From positions 39,716-103,715 of the forward strand of contig NZ_VDCQ01000028.1 of the NCBI RefSeq assembly GCF_006265175.1: a stretch of 64,000 nt of DNA, read 5' to 3'. This stretch comes from Paenibacillus hemerocallicola. GTDB taxonomy: Bacteria > Bacillota > Bacilli > Paenibacillales > NBRC-103111. The position numbers and the translations under genes are program-made. Under the pieces are notes generated by a model. It ran no database searches. It was given only the letters and a program-made list of their open reading frames with translations, and was not told the DNA's origin. Each line of letters begins with the position of its first letter. Position 1 is the stretch's first letter. Below are positions 32,601 to 43,500 of the stretch, piece after piece.

Positions 32601-35600
32601 GCTGCCTGCCGCAGCGTTCGCATTCGGCTCGTGCAGCCGAAAGCGGCAAATCCGCATGCGGTTTTTCACGTTGCCGAGAGCGAAGCGATCACGTATCACT
32701 ACGAGCTGGACTTGTACGATGAACAGCCGAAGCCGGATCCGCGCGTCGTTCATACGCTCAACTTGAGCGTGGACGAATACGGCAACGTCCTGCAGTCCGT
32801 CACGGCGGTCTATCCTCGCCTGGGCGAGTATGCGGATGCCGCGTTGAAGGCCGATGCGCTGGAGCTGATCCGGCACGTACAGTCCGAACGGCATGCGTCC
32901 TATACCGAGACGCGTTACACCGACGACGTGCTCGATCCGGACAACTGCCGGCTCCGCCTGCCCTGCGAGATACTGAAATATGAATTGACCGGCATGCCGG
33001 TCGCGGATCGCTATTTTACTTTGGACGAGCTGCGCGCCTGCAAGCTGAGCGGCCACTACCCGAACAGCGGCACGATCGTCGAGGAGATCGCCTACCACAC
33101 GCCGCCGGACGGCGTATCACGGCAAAAGCGCATTGTGGAGCATACCCGCACGCTATTTTTCGACACCGCCCTGGATAAGCCGCTGAAGCTGGGGCAGCTG
33201 AACGCGCTCGCTTTGACGTATGAAACCTACAAGCTCGCCCATACCGATGACCTTCTCGGCGTCGTGTTTGGGGACAAGCTCAGCACGGACGTTGCGGCGG
33301 CGCTGACGGACAAGAAGACGAGCGGCTACCTAAGCGGTGCCGAGCTGATTGCGCGCTTAGGCGCGAATTCGGCTGGTCAGTATTGGGTGTGCTCGGGTGT
33401 GGCGGGCTTTCACGCCGACGCCTCACGGCACTTCTTTTTGCCCGAGCGGTTCACGGATCCTTTCGGAAACGAGACGATATTGACCTATGACCCGCGGGAT
33501 CTCTACATCCGGTCGAGCACGGATGCGCTTGGCAACCGGACGGAGGTTGCCGAGTTCGACTTTCGCGTGATGGCCGCATGTCGGATGAAGGATGCGAACG
33601 ATAATGTCTCGGAGGTGCGGTTCGATATATTGGGCATGCCCGCCGTGATGGCGGTAACGGGCAAGGGCACCGAAGCCGACAGCCTGAACGGCTTCGATGA
33701 CGCGCACCTGAACTTGGATTCGGATATCCGGCGAAAGTTTTTCCACTTGCAAGACTATGACGAGGCCTATGCGAAACAGCTGCTGAAGCATGCAAGCATG
33801 CGGTATGTGTATCATTTCGGCGAAAGTGTCCAAAACGGCACGATCGCCTGGGGGCAGCATCCCGCCTGCGCCTGCACGATCCGGCGCGAGCGGCACGCGG
33901 CCGACGAGCCGGACAGCCCGCTGCAGTGCGGCTTCGAGTACTCGGACGGGACGGGCAACGTGCTGGTGAAAAAGGCGCAAGCCGAGCCGGAACAGCCCGG
34001 CGGGCCTCTGCGGTGGGTCGCCGGCGGCAAAACGATCCTTAATAACAAGGGGAAGCCGGTTAAACAATATGAGCCGTATTTCAGCCCGCCGGAGGTCGGC
34101 CATCGCTTCGAGGAGCCGATAGAAGCGGGTGTGACGCCGGTGATCTATTATGACGCGGTCGGAAGGGCGATCCGTACGGATTCGCCGGACGGTTCCTACA
34201 GCCGAATCCAATTTTCACCGTGGCATGTGGCCCGCTTCGATGCGAACGACACGATAAAGGAAGACGGCAACGCCTGGTTTGCCGGAATGAGTGCGCCGAC
34301 CGCTTCCGCGGAGGAGCGGCTCGCAGCCCGGCTTGCGGCCGAGCATGCGGATACGCCTGCGGTGACGGTGCTCGACAGCCTCGGGCGCGAGGTGGTCGAG
34401 ATTGCCCACAACAGGGTCGGATCGGGCGATGCGGCGTCGGACGAGAAATATGTCACGTTCACCAAGCTGGATGCCGAAGGCAGGCCGCTGTGGGTACAGG
34501 ACGCACGGGGCAACCAGGTGATGCAAACCATTACGCCGCAGCTGCAGGGCGGCGTTCACCCGTTCCATGACCCGAACAACCTGCGTCCGCAGCTATTTTC
34601 GCCGTGCTACGACTTGGCGGGCCGCCTGCTGTTTCAGCACGGCATGGATACAGGAGACCGCTGGATGCTGCATGATGCGGCGGGCAAGCCAATGTTCGCC
34701 TGGAACAGCCGCTTGTTCAAAACGAGGATGACTTACGATGAATTGCAGCGTCCGCTCGGCTCCTTTGTCATCGGCGCCGACCCGGCCGATCCTGCACGGG
34801 AGATTCAATTTGCGAAGCAGGTATACGGCGAAGGACAGGATCGCGACAAGCAGCGCAACCTTCGCGGCAGGCTGTATAAGCAATACGACACGGCGGGCCT
34901 GGTTGCCACCGAATGTTACGACTTCAAGGGGAATCCGCTGCGCACGGTGCGCCAAATGACGTCGGATTACAAATCGACCCCGGACTGGTCGCGCGATCCG
35001 GCATTGGAAGCGGAGGCGTTTGCCGCCGGCACCCGTTACGACGCGCTGAACCGGCCGGTCCAAATCGTCGCGCCGCACAGCACGACGGCCGGCATACAGC
35101 GCATCCCTATTACCCAGCCGGTCTACAATGAGGCCGGGCTGCTGGAGCGGGTGGACGTGTGGCAAGGTTTGCCGGCCGAACCGGAAGCGCTGCTTGCCGC
35201 TCATACGGCAAGCCGGCAGCCGGTGAAGAGCATTGCCTACAATGCCAAAGGGCAGCGTGTGCATTTGCGATACGGCAACGGATCGGAAACCGGTTACGAC
35301 TATGATAAGGCGACCTTTCGGCTTAAGCGGCTGAAGACTACCCGTGAGAGTGACGGCGCGCTGTTGCAGGACTTGAACTACACCTACGACCCGGTGGGCA
35401 ACGTAACCCAGATTCGCGACAACGTCCAGGATCTTGTGTTTCATAACAACCGGTGTGTGCTTCCGGGCGCGAAATATCGCTACGATGCATTGTACAGACT
35501 GATCGCTGCCAGCGGACGGGAGCACAGGGGGAACGGTCGCCAATATGACGGGGACGACAGCTCCCGCTTTGTGCCCATGCTGCCTAACGACTGCCAGGCG

Positions 35601-37475
35601 CTGCAGAACTACGTCGAGACGTATCGTTATGACGAGGTCGGCAACATCATGCAAATGGTTCATCACGCCGGAAGCGGCCTGGAGCAGCCGGGTCAGGCGA
35701 TTTGGAACCGGCGTTACCAATATGCGTCGGACAGCAACCGCTTGCTCGCCGCCAGCGTGCCTGGCGATCCCGACAACATGCCGGACTATGCGGCATCACC
35801 GGGCGGATACGGCGCCAAATATACGTATGACTTGCATGGCAACATGACGGCGATGCCGCATTTATCTCAAATGAGCTGGGATTTCAATGACCGATTGATC
35901 GCGACAACGAGTATGGTGAGGTACGGCGATTCGCCACCGGATCAAGTACCCGCGGCTACTTATTACGTTTACGATGCGGCAGGCCGGCGCGTCCGCAAAG
36001 TGACCGAAACGCAAACCGGCGCACTCCGTAAGCAGCGCATTTATTTTGGCGGGTATGAGGTATATCGTGAATACGGCGGCGGCGCGGTCGAGCTGGAGCG
36101 CGAATCGCTGCATGTCACGGACGGCCAGCAGCGAGTGGCGTTGATGGAGTCGCAGACGATCAAAGATCGTACTCCGATTGTTAGCCCGCAGCCCCTTGTC
36201 CGCTACCAGCTCGGCAACCATCTCGGCTCGGCAAGCCTGGAATTGGATGAGAACGCGGCAGTGATCACCTATGAGGAGTATACGCCCTATGGCAGCACCG
36301 CTTACTGTGCCGGCCGCAGCGCCGCCGAGGCGAGCTTAAAGCGTTACCGGTACACCGGCAAGGAGCGGGACGAGGAGAGCGGGTTTAGTTATCACGGCGC
36401 GAGGTATTATGCTCCTTGGCTGGGGAGGTGGACGAGCTGCGATCCGATCGGAATCAGGGATGGGACCAACCTATTCCAATACGTTCAGAGCAACCCCGTT
36501 CGATGGGTCGATTATACGGGTACGCAGACGCAATCCAAAAATGCCGAGCATTTCGCTGCCGGAAAAGCATGGGAGAGAAAAGTTTTAGACTTGGTCAAAG
36601 AAAGGATACCGACCGTAGAACAAGTCACGGTCAAGGCTACGATTGACGGAAAGGTGGTCGAGTCCGTCCTTGACGGTCTCGGGTTGGACAAAAAAGGCTG
36701 GATCGTGATCGAATCGAAGCTAAGCGCGGAAACGGAGCTTACCGAATCGCAGAAGAAGATAAGGGAGCACCTATTGTCCGGCAAGGCGGTTACCCTATCG
36801 GCAACCGACAAAGCGAAGATCGCCGAGATTGCGGATAAGCTCAAGGTAAGTCCGAGCACTCCGATCTCAACCTCGCGATATGAGATCATTCGCAGAGGAA
36901 ACGTAGGCAAAGTTCTTTCGGAGCTGGAAGTGATTCCGAAAGGATACGGAACCGTTTTGCATGCTTCGGGAGAACTATCCGTACATTCGCAAGACGAGAT
37001 GCAGATCATCGCGGCCGTCATGCGGAACCATCCCGGTATGGATTCCAAGACCGCCGTCAGCCTGATGAAAAGGGCTATTCAAGAACAAGAATTGGCCAAA
37101 AACAATGTGAATCGCGTGCAGCAAATGATGAAGACGAACATTAATCAAAATGCGGAAGCGCAGGCTCACGGCGAAGTAAGAATGAGCATAGCGGTGGGGG
37201 GCGGCATCAATACGCTGGCCGCGTTTGGTCAGATTCTTAATCTTGGAGCCGGTCTTGGCTATGGGGCTTTAGGCGGGACTGCTACAGCCGGGGGTGCATC
37301 CGCAACCGAAGGCGCAGGCGGTGCGGGTGCCTCTGCATGGACCCGTGTGCGTGTACATGTCGGCATACGAATAGCCGAGGGTGTAGGTGTGGAAGCGACC
37401 GAGGCTGCCGGTGCGGAAGCGGTTGAGGAGGAAATCGCGCATCAAGTGTTAAAACGGATGGTAATCCCGCGATGA
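29688..37475 (+). CDS. Insecticidal Tc toxin: TcB-TcC fusion protein with nuclease-like toxin tail
   Basis: 2,595 residues from ATG 29688 (AAGGAG 11 nt upstream; the frame opens earlier at a TTG, 29625). Order: SpvB domain (about 20-320; VPSISLPKGGGAIRSIGEKF, LSLSYDSGAGNGPFGLGWSL), FG-GAP/TcdB-middle repeats (about 500-700; DLDGDGRADILI, DMSGDGLIDIV), RHS/YD repeats, and the RHS core end (YTGKERDEESGFSYHGARYY, DPIGIRDGTNLFQYVQSNPV) that forms the cocoon and self-cleaves. After about residue 2278 a 317-residue variable tail begins: WERKVLDLVKERIP, VLDGLGLDKKGWIVIESKLS with an Asp...Glu-x-Lys pattern of PD-(D/E)XK nucleases, then a Gly/Ala-rich hydrophobic end. TcB and TcC are normally separate genes; here they are fused. 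Confidence 0.9.
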   Translation: MSLPDKETSPSKDKHALTVPSISLPKGGGAIRSIGEKFASNPVTGTGSMTVPIASSPGRSGFGPQLSLSYDSGAGNGPFGLGWSLSLPSITRKTDKGLPRYRDDREPEPESDVFMLSGAEDLVPVLVQDARGSWKREELPPRTVDGTSYLIRRYRPRVEGLFARIERWTNSSKPDDVFWRSISKDNVTTWYGRSEHSRIADPEHPERIFSWLICESYDDKGNEITYRYKSENAENIDLSPAHQRNRGDQADPRRTVNKYIKRIRYGNHVPYFPELLSNRSWPDPPGDNHWHFEVVFDYGEHDATNPTPQETGIWSSRPDPFSAYRSTFEIRTHRLCRRILMFHHFPDDPESQKGYDGLVRSTDFTYQADQDRSHSLTPVYSKLMKVTQNSYRLTADGTYLTAALPPVEFTYSEAVIQTEVHEIDNDSLANVPVGIDGTDYLFVDLDGEGMSGVLTEQANAWFYKRNLGPTNLVVGEEGERLEAKFAPMEPVSPKPDMALAGQARFLDLAGDGLPELVQYAGPTPGFYERTTDGEWEPFVPFASLPQVNWSDPNLKFIDLDGDGRADILISEHDAFVWHRSLGEKGFEAARRKSKPWDEEKGPHIVFADEEQSIHLSDMSGDGLIDIVRIRNKEVCYWPNLGYGRFGAKVTMDNAPRLDYDDQFDPGRIRLADIDGSGTTDLIYLCSGGVHIYFNQCGNSWSDPTAIGHVPAPDPLTRVQVADLLGNGTACLVWSSSLPGDARRPLRYLNLIGGQKPHLLVKTVNNLGAETTVEYAPSTKFYLQDKQAGKPWITKLPGLVHCVEKVTVHDKWRKATFTTTYSYHHGYFDGPEREFRGFGRVEQVDVENYGKFAAGNASSPYITDDQTLYQPPVKTVTWYHTGAFFEDRRILEHFKEEYFPNGVQQENPGAQGLGAFREHAWPEPDLDALDLSADERREALRACKGTMLRQEVYELDVDLLAAGTHKPVKLFTAACRSVRIRLVQPKAANPHAVFHVAESEAITYHYELDLYDEQPKPDPRVVHTLNLSVDEYGNVLQSVTAVYPRLGEYADAALKADALELIRHVQSERHASYTETRYTDDVLDPDNCRLRLPCEILKYELTGMPVADRYFTLDELRACKLSGHYPNSGTIVEEIAYHTPPDGVSRQKRIVEHTRTLFFDTALDKPLKLGQLNALALTYETYKLAHTDDLLGVVFGDKLSTDVAAALTDKKTSGYLSGAELIARLGANSAGQYWVCSGVAGFHADASRHFFLPERFTDPFGNETILTYDPRDLYIRSSTDALGNRTEVAEFDFRVMAACRMKDANDNVSEVRFDILGMPAVMAVTGKGTEADSLNGFDDAHLNLDSDIRRKFFHLQDYDEAYAKQLLKHASMRYVYHFGESVQNGTIAWGQHPACACTIRRERHAADEPDSPLQCGFEYSDGTGNVLVKKAQAEPEQPGGPLRWVAGGKTILNNKGKPVKQYEPYFSPPEVGHRFEEPIEAGVTPVIYYDAVGRAIRTDSPDGSYSRIQFSPWHVARFDANDTIKEDGNAWFAGMSAPTASAEERLAARLAAEHADTPAVTVLDSLGREVVEIAHNRVGSGDAASDEKYVTFTKLDAEGRPLWVQDARGNQVMQTITPQLQGGVHPFHDPNNLRPQLFSPCYDLAGRLLFQHGMDTGDRWMLHDAAGKPMFAWNSRLFKTRMTYDELQRPLGSFVIGADPADPAREIQFAKQVYGEGQDRDKQRNLRGRLYKQYDTAGLVATECYDFKGNPLRTVRQMTSDYKSTPDWSRDPALEAEAFAAGTRYDALNRPVQIVAPHSTTAGIQRIPITQPVYNEAGLLERVDVWQGLPAEPEALLAAHTASRQPVKSIAYNAKGQRVHLRYGNGSETGYDYDKATFRLKRLKTTRESDGALLQDLNYTYDPVGNVTQIRDNVQDLVFHNNRCVLPGAKYRYDALYRLIAASGREHRGNGRQYDGDDSSRFVPMLPNDCQALQNYVETYRYDEVGNIMQMVHHAGSGLEQPGQAIWNRRYQYASDSNRLLAASVPGDPDNMPDYAASPGGYGAKYTYDLHGNMTAMPHLSQMSWDFNDRLIATTSMVRYGDSPPDQVPAATYYVYDAAGRRVRKVTETQTGALRKQRIYFGGYEVYREYGGGAVELERESLHVTDGQQRVALMESQTIKDRTPIVSPQPLVRYQLGNHLGSASLELDENAAVITYEEYTPYGSTAYCAGRSAAEASLKRYRYTGKERDEESGFSYHGARYYAPWLGRWTSCDPIGIRDGTNLFQYVQSNPVRWVDYTGTQTQSKNAEHFAAGKAWERKVLDLVKERIPTVEQVTVKATIDGKVVESVLDGLGLDKKGWIVIESKLSAETELTESQKKIREHLLSGKAVTLSATDKAKIAEIADKLKVSPSTPISTSRYEIIRRGNVGKVLSELEVIPKGYGTVLHASGELSVHSQDEMQIIAAVMRNHPGMDSKTAVSLMKRAIQEQELAKNNVNRVQQMMKTNINQNAEAQAHGEVRMSIAVGGGINTLAAFGQILNLGAGLGYGALGGTATAGGASATEGAGGAGASAWTRVRVHVGIRIAEGVGVEATEAAGAEAVEEEIAHQVLKRMVIPR

Positions 37476-37524
37476 CAGCTAAACCATAACAGGAACACAG
37501 GCGAGTGTCCCGAGGAGGAAACCC

Positions 37525-40500
37525 ATGAACAAAATCAAGTTTCCGTTCGATACGCGGAATAAAGAGCATGTAGCCGATCTGCAAAACGGTTTGATGTGGC
37601 TGCTGGACAGGAACAAGCTTCGGATCGATGAATCGGACCGCCCTTATTACGCGGAAGGTCTGCGTTCCGAGCAAGCGGAAAGCTCCTTTTCGGATACGAC
37701 CAAAAAGCTGGTCGCCATATTCCAAGAGGAACAGGGTCTTCCGGGTACCGGGGCGGTCGATGAACGTACGGCCATCCTGCTGAACTCCGTATTGGAGGAA
37801 GCCGGGGCGTTCGGCCAGAGTCAAGCTTACCGAACCGGCGGTCACGTCAAAAGCAAGGTAAGTGCCGCTGTCGGCGGGTTGAAGGTGCAGATCGTGGACA
37901 AACACGCCGGCCGTGACGATGTGCCTATCGTCGAGACGTTTACCGACGATAACGGCAGCTATCTGGTCTCGTTCACCGAGGCGGATCTTCACCGGCGCGG
38001 CATCGGGAAATCGCTTCCCGACCTGCAAGCCAAAGTGTTCGGAGAAGACGATGTGTTCCTCGCGGCTTCCGAGGTTCGTTACAATGTTGCAATCACAAGC
38101 CAAGCAACTTTGGACGTGGACCTGGGCGATGAAGCCGTTACCGCCATGAAGTCCGAATACGAGACGATGATACGGAGCTTGTCCGGACACTTCGGCGGGA
38201 GTCTTCGCGATTTGAATGAAACCGATGACCGGCAGGATATTACGTATTTGGCGAATAAGACGGGCTGGGACGCCCGCGCGGTCGCGCTTGCCTCCTTGGC
38301 CGACAAATTCAGCGCCGACACGGTCGAAGCGGATGCGCCTGCCATAGACCCCGCCTATTTTTACGCTCTCTTTCGAGCAGGAGTCCCGGCGCAAGAGGAG
38401 TCGATCTTTCGGATCGACTTATCGACTGCGGAACGGGTGTGGAAGCAGGCGTTAACCGAAGGCGTGATCCCGGTCCATCTGGAAGAGCAATTGCCTAAAG
38501 CGTTGGAGAGGTTTCAACTGTTGGCTCGGAACAAAACGTGGGATAGAATGGCTGCGATCGGTGTATCCCCGTTTAAGGAAATCATAGCGGTTTCGCTTGG
38601 AACGGATGAGGACCGGCTGAACCAATTTGCAAGCCTGTATACGGAGCACTCGGGAGACGAGGATCAGTTCTGGGAATCGGTAAAAGCGACGTTCGGAGAA
38701 ACGATCGAGTATCGGTTGAAGCTGGACGGACAACTGGCCGGGCTCACCTATAACAACGCCCCTCTGATGCATAAATTGCACGAAACCGTTAACGTCGGCC
38801 ATGGAATCACCGATGCCCGGCAATTGATCGATAAAGGCTATTATCGGAAGGATGCATGGATAGCTGCGATCGGGGAGAGTCCGGTCCCATCGGAAATCTC
38901 CGGAGAAGGCGAGCTCCAGCGCCGCGAACGATATGCCGAGCTGTTGGCCGTGAAGCTGCGAATGAGCTATCCGACGGATGTCGTAGCCAATATGATCCGG
39001 AACGACGAAACGCCTTTGGCCGACGTCGGGCTCAAGGCGGAGGTTACCGCCTTCTTTAAGGAGCAAGCGGGGAAATTCGAGCTTGGCATGCATCCCGTAG
39101 AGAAGTATGTCCAACAGCGCGATATTCAGCTTTCGGCCGACGCGACGAAAGAAGTATTGCGTATACAGCGGGTCAATCAGATCACGCCAACCTATGAAGC
39201 GATGAACGCGATGCTGGCCAAGGGACTCGATTCCGCCCGCTCGGTCGTTCAATACGAAAAGGATGATTTTGTCCGAAAGTTCATGAACGATTTAGGCGGC
39301 GAGCGGGACGCCTTGAAAATTTATGAAAGAGCGATGCAAGTAAATCATACGGTCGTGAACATGATCCTCTCTTATGCCGCAACTCGAAATGCGCCCGGGA
39401 TCGGCGTACACGGCGAGCCGCGATATATGAATCAAAATCCGAACGCGTCCGACGTTCTCGAGTATCCCGCTCTGGAAGCTCTATTTGACAATATGGACTA
39501 CTTCGCTTGCGAGCCATGCAGATCGATTCACGGTCCGGCCGCCTACTTGGTGGAATTGCTGCGTTTTCTGGACCGACCTGTCGTGCCGGACGGATTCCGC
39601 AATCCCCAAACGGTGTTGCTGGAACGCCGCCCGGAGATCGAACATATCCCGCTGGACTGCGAAAATACGAATACGACGATTCCGTATATCGACCTTGTGA
39701 TAGAAACTCTGGAATTTTATATCGTACACGGACTGAATCTGACGGACTTTACCGGAAACAGTCCGCAAGCGCAAACGATCAGCGACAAGGCATACGAGAT
39801 TCTGGCCGGCAAGCCTGTTCTTGAAGGCGGAGCGGCGCCTCTTCTCCCGCCCACGCTGCCGTTCAATCAGCCTCTGGAAAGTCTGCGCCGCCATTTGGAA
39901 AAGTTCGAGCTGTCGTTACAAGAAGTGATGGAAGCTTTGCGGACAAGCGATAATATGGAGCGTGCAGGTGCCGACCCATTCGGCTGGAGAGATATATGGA
40001 TGGAAGAGCTTCGGTTATCCCGCGCGGAATATTCGCGGCTTACCGATCGTACTTTGTCGTTAAATCCGGACAATACGTTGAATTTAAGAACTCTTTTCGG
40101 GTATTCGGAGACCGTAACGGAGCAAGAGATGATGGCGGAGCTGTCCAATCCGTTAACCTTTGCACGCCGGCTCGGTCTTACCTATGAAGATCTGAACGAG
40201 CTGCTGATGTGCCGGTTTATTAACCCGTCTCTTGCGATCGTCCCCAAGCTTGAGCGGTTGGGCGTTACTTTTGAAACCATAAAAAAGTTCAAGGAAGGGC
40301 TGCTTACGGACGAACAGTTCGATCAACAATTGGCGCCGGCGCTTGACGTGTCCGAATATGGCGGCGATATCCAAGCATGGGTACGCACCCATTACGATGA
40401 CATCATGGGACTGATTACGCTAATGAATGAGGAAGGCAACAATGATTTATCCGATTACGATAAAATGGCGTTCCGATACGCCGATCCCGGCAAACATAGC

Positions 40501-43500
40501 ATAACGGATTTCATCCGGCCGTTTGAATTTATCCGCATGATCCGGTTCATCCGGCTGTGGCGGAAGCTGGGTTGGTCGATCGAACAGACCGATAAGGCGA
40601 TTGCCGCGCTATACCCGGCGGAACAGACGCCGAACGACCCCGATGACCTGCCGAATTTGCAAAAACTCGACGATGGCTTTCTCATTTTGCTGCCGCGCCT
40701 CGGCATCGTAAAACGAGTAATGGATACGCTCAATCTGAATGTAAAAAAAGATCTCTTGCCTTTATTGGCCTGCTTTGCTCCTATCGATACGTACGGATCC
40801 TCTTCTCTTTATCGGAATTTGTTTCTCGATCCGAATAAGGTAAGGCAGGACGCGGTGTTCAGCGGCAACGGGTACGGCCGTTATTTGACCGGCTCGGAAA
40901 AACTGCTCGCCCATAGGGAAGCGCTGCGGGCGGCGTTTCAGCTTACGGACGACGAGTTTGTGCATATTGTGGAGGCGCTTGGCTACAATGCCGACACCCC
41001 GCTTAATCTGGATAACGTTTCCTCCGTGTACCGGAGAGGGTGGCTGGCTCGCAAGCTGAGAGTTAGCGTGCAGGAATTGCTGCTGCTGATACCGTGCACG
41101 GGCATAGACCCGTTCGCTGCGCCCGAACCGGTAAATCCGCAAATGCTGCAGCTTATCGGGCTGATCGATCGTATGCGCGAGGCCCCCCTTAAGCCGTCGC
41201 AAGCGTTGTATTTGATCTGGAATCGGGACATCGGGGGAGTGCAGTCGCCCGCAGTCGGTGAAATGACGGCGATCGCCCGCACCCTCCGCAACGGCTATGC
41301 CTCCATAGACAACGAGTTTGCCATCGCCGGGGACCTTGACGGCCAAATTGCAAAATCCAAGCTGGCGCCCGTATACGGCATCGAAGCGGTCGACCATTTT
41401 TTCGGGATCGTAGACAACACCGCCGTCACTAAAATCGGCTACTCCCACGACACGAACGATTTGCGCCAGGACATGATCGATACCGCGGCCGGACACTTGG
41501 CATATGACCATCTTCGCAAGCAGCTTGCGTTTAATGCGGGCATCATGCCCGACGCTATGCGTGACGCGCTCAAAGGCTTGCCGGGTGCAAGCGATCCTTT
41601 CAAGCAGGCTATCGATGACATTCACCACAATTCAAGAGTATTGTTCAAACGTTATCCCGGGCTTCTAAACCGGTATAACGAATATGTCTCGAATACAAAT
41701 CCCCCCGAGATAAGGACCGCCGAATTATTCGCGAATTTGATGCTCGATCTCAAGCCTATGTATAAGCGTCAATACGCCCTTCAGACGATAGGCGCATCGG
41801 CAGGCTCCGATTCCGATATTGCGGCTGTGCTGCTTGATGATGCATCAGTTCTGCATGCGGCCGATGATATTAGCGCATCAGCGTTACATGACTTTACCGC
41901 GATGGAGACGCCGGGCTTGTCGGTCAAGTTTTACCATCATGAGACGATTGGCGATAACGAGGAGGCGGATCGCATCAGCCCTGCCGAAGGCGTATTGGAT
42001 TTGGCGTTCACCGCTGCCGGCGGCGACCGAGTATCGGCAAAGCCGACTCCGGCGTCCGTTATTTCAGGCATCTGGAGCGGGTATCTGGAAGTGCCGGCAA
42101 GCGGATTTTACAATTTTCTCATCGAAGCCGACGCGGACGCGATTGTCACCCTTGCAATTGGCGGCGAGAAGATAGAACTCGACTTGGACCAAGACGGTGT
42201 GACCCGATTTAACGCCGAAGCCATCGAATTCAAAGGCGGGGCATTGGTTGAAATGTTCCTCAAAGTAGAGAAAGTGAAGGACCTGCTGCGGGTACGGTGG
42301 GAAACCGGGGAGACAGGCAGGGAGACGATCCCGGCCCGCTATTTATACCCGCAAGCTTTGATCGACCGCATGCAGGCTAATTATGTTCGGTTCCTTAAAG
42401 CCATCTCGCTGATGTCTGTCCTGAAGCTTACTACGGCGGAGTTCGCTTGGATTGCTGCCCGAACCGAATACCGGATCGAGGAGCGGGTTGGAGACCGGCT
42501 GGAGAAGACAGGCTGGATGAACAGCTTGCCGGTTGCGGGGAACCCGGGCTCCGAAGCGTCGGCATCGCTTCTTGACATGTTGCAGGGGCTGCTCCATTAC
42601 TCCGTTCTTAAAGCCGAGCTTTCGCCGGGCGATGAACGGCTCTTATCCGTATTGAGAGAGGTCGGGGAGGCCGAGCCCGGTGCCGGACCCCGTCACGCGG
42701 ACAGCTTGCTCTATAAGCTGACTCGCTGGGAGAAGGACTCGCTCGATGCATGGCTTGCACGATTCAACCTCACCTTGAACCAGCTGTCCCGGCTTGATCA
42801 CTTTCGAAAAATCGATCTGGCCCATAAGCTTCTGAAAAAGCTTCGCGTTCCGGTATCCACACTGGTCCAGGCAGCAACGAACGAGCCGGACGGGACCGTC
42901 GTGCGCAGTCTGAACGCCGCACTCCGAGCCCGATACGAGGAGGAAGAATGGACATCCGTCATCCAATCGGTAAACGACAAGCTGCGGAAGTCGCAGCGCG
43001 ATGCGCTTGTCGCCTACATTCTCCACCAGATGATGCAGAAGAAGGAGTCGGAACACCTTGATACTCCGGAGAAGCTGTTCGAATATTTCCTCATGGACGT
43101 GGAGATGGAGCCGTGTATGCAAACTACGCGAATATTGTTTGCGACTGCGGCGGTGCAGCTTTACACGGAGCGGTGTTTGATGAACCTGGAGGAACGGGTG
43201 TCGCCGTCATCGATACATGCCAAACAGTGGGAATGGATGAAGAGGTACAGAGTCTGGGAAGCCAACCGCAAGGTGTTTCTCTATCCGGAAAATTGGCTCG
43301 AGCCCGAATTGTTGATGGATGCGTCGCCGCTCTACAAGGAGGCGCTCGGCGGACTGCTGCAGCGGGATATTACGGAAGAAGCGGCCAAAGCCGTATATAT
43401 GACCTATTTGCAGCAGCTCGATGATTTATCCCGGCTGGAACCGTGCGGCATGCATGTTGTCGAAAACGATCCGGAGCAAAGGAACGACGACGTCATTCAT

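Noticed and set aside
31737..33098. 453-codon - strand frame inside the TcB-TcC gene
   Set aside because: Shadow; the + strand carries continuous FG-GAP/RHS repeats through this part. The same holds for the other long - strand frames at 33423, 34593, 37282 and 40762.
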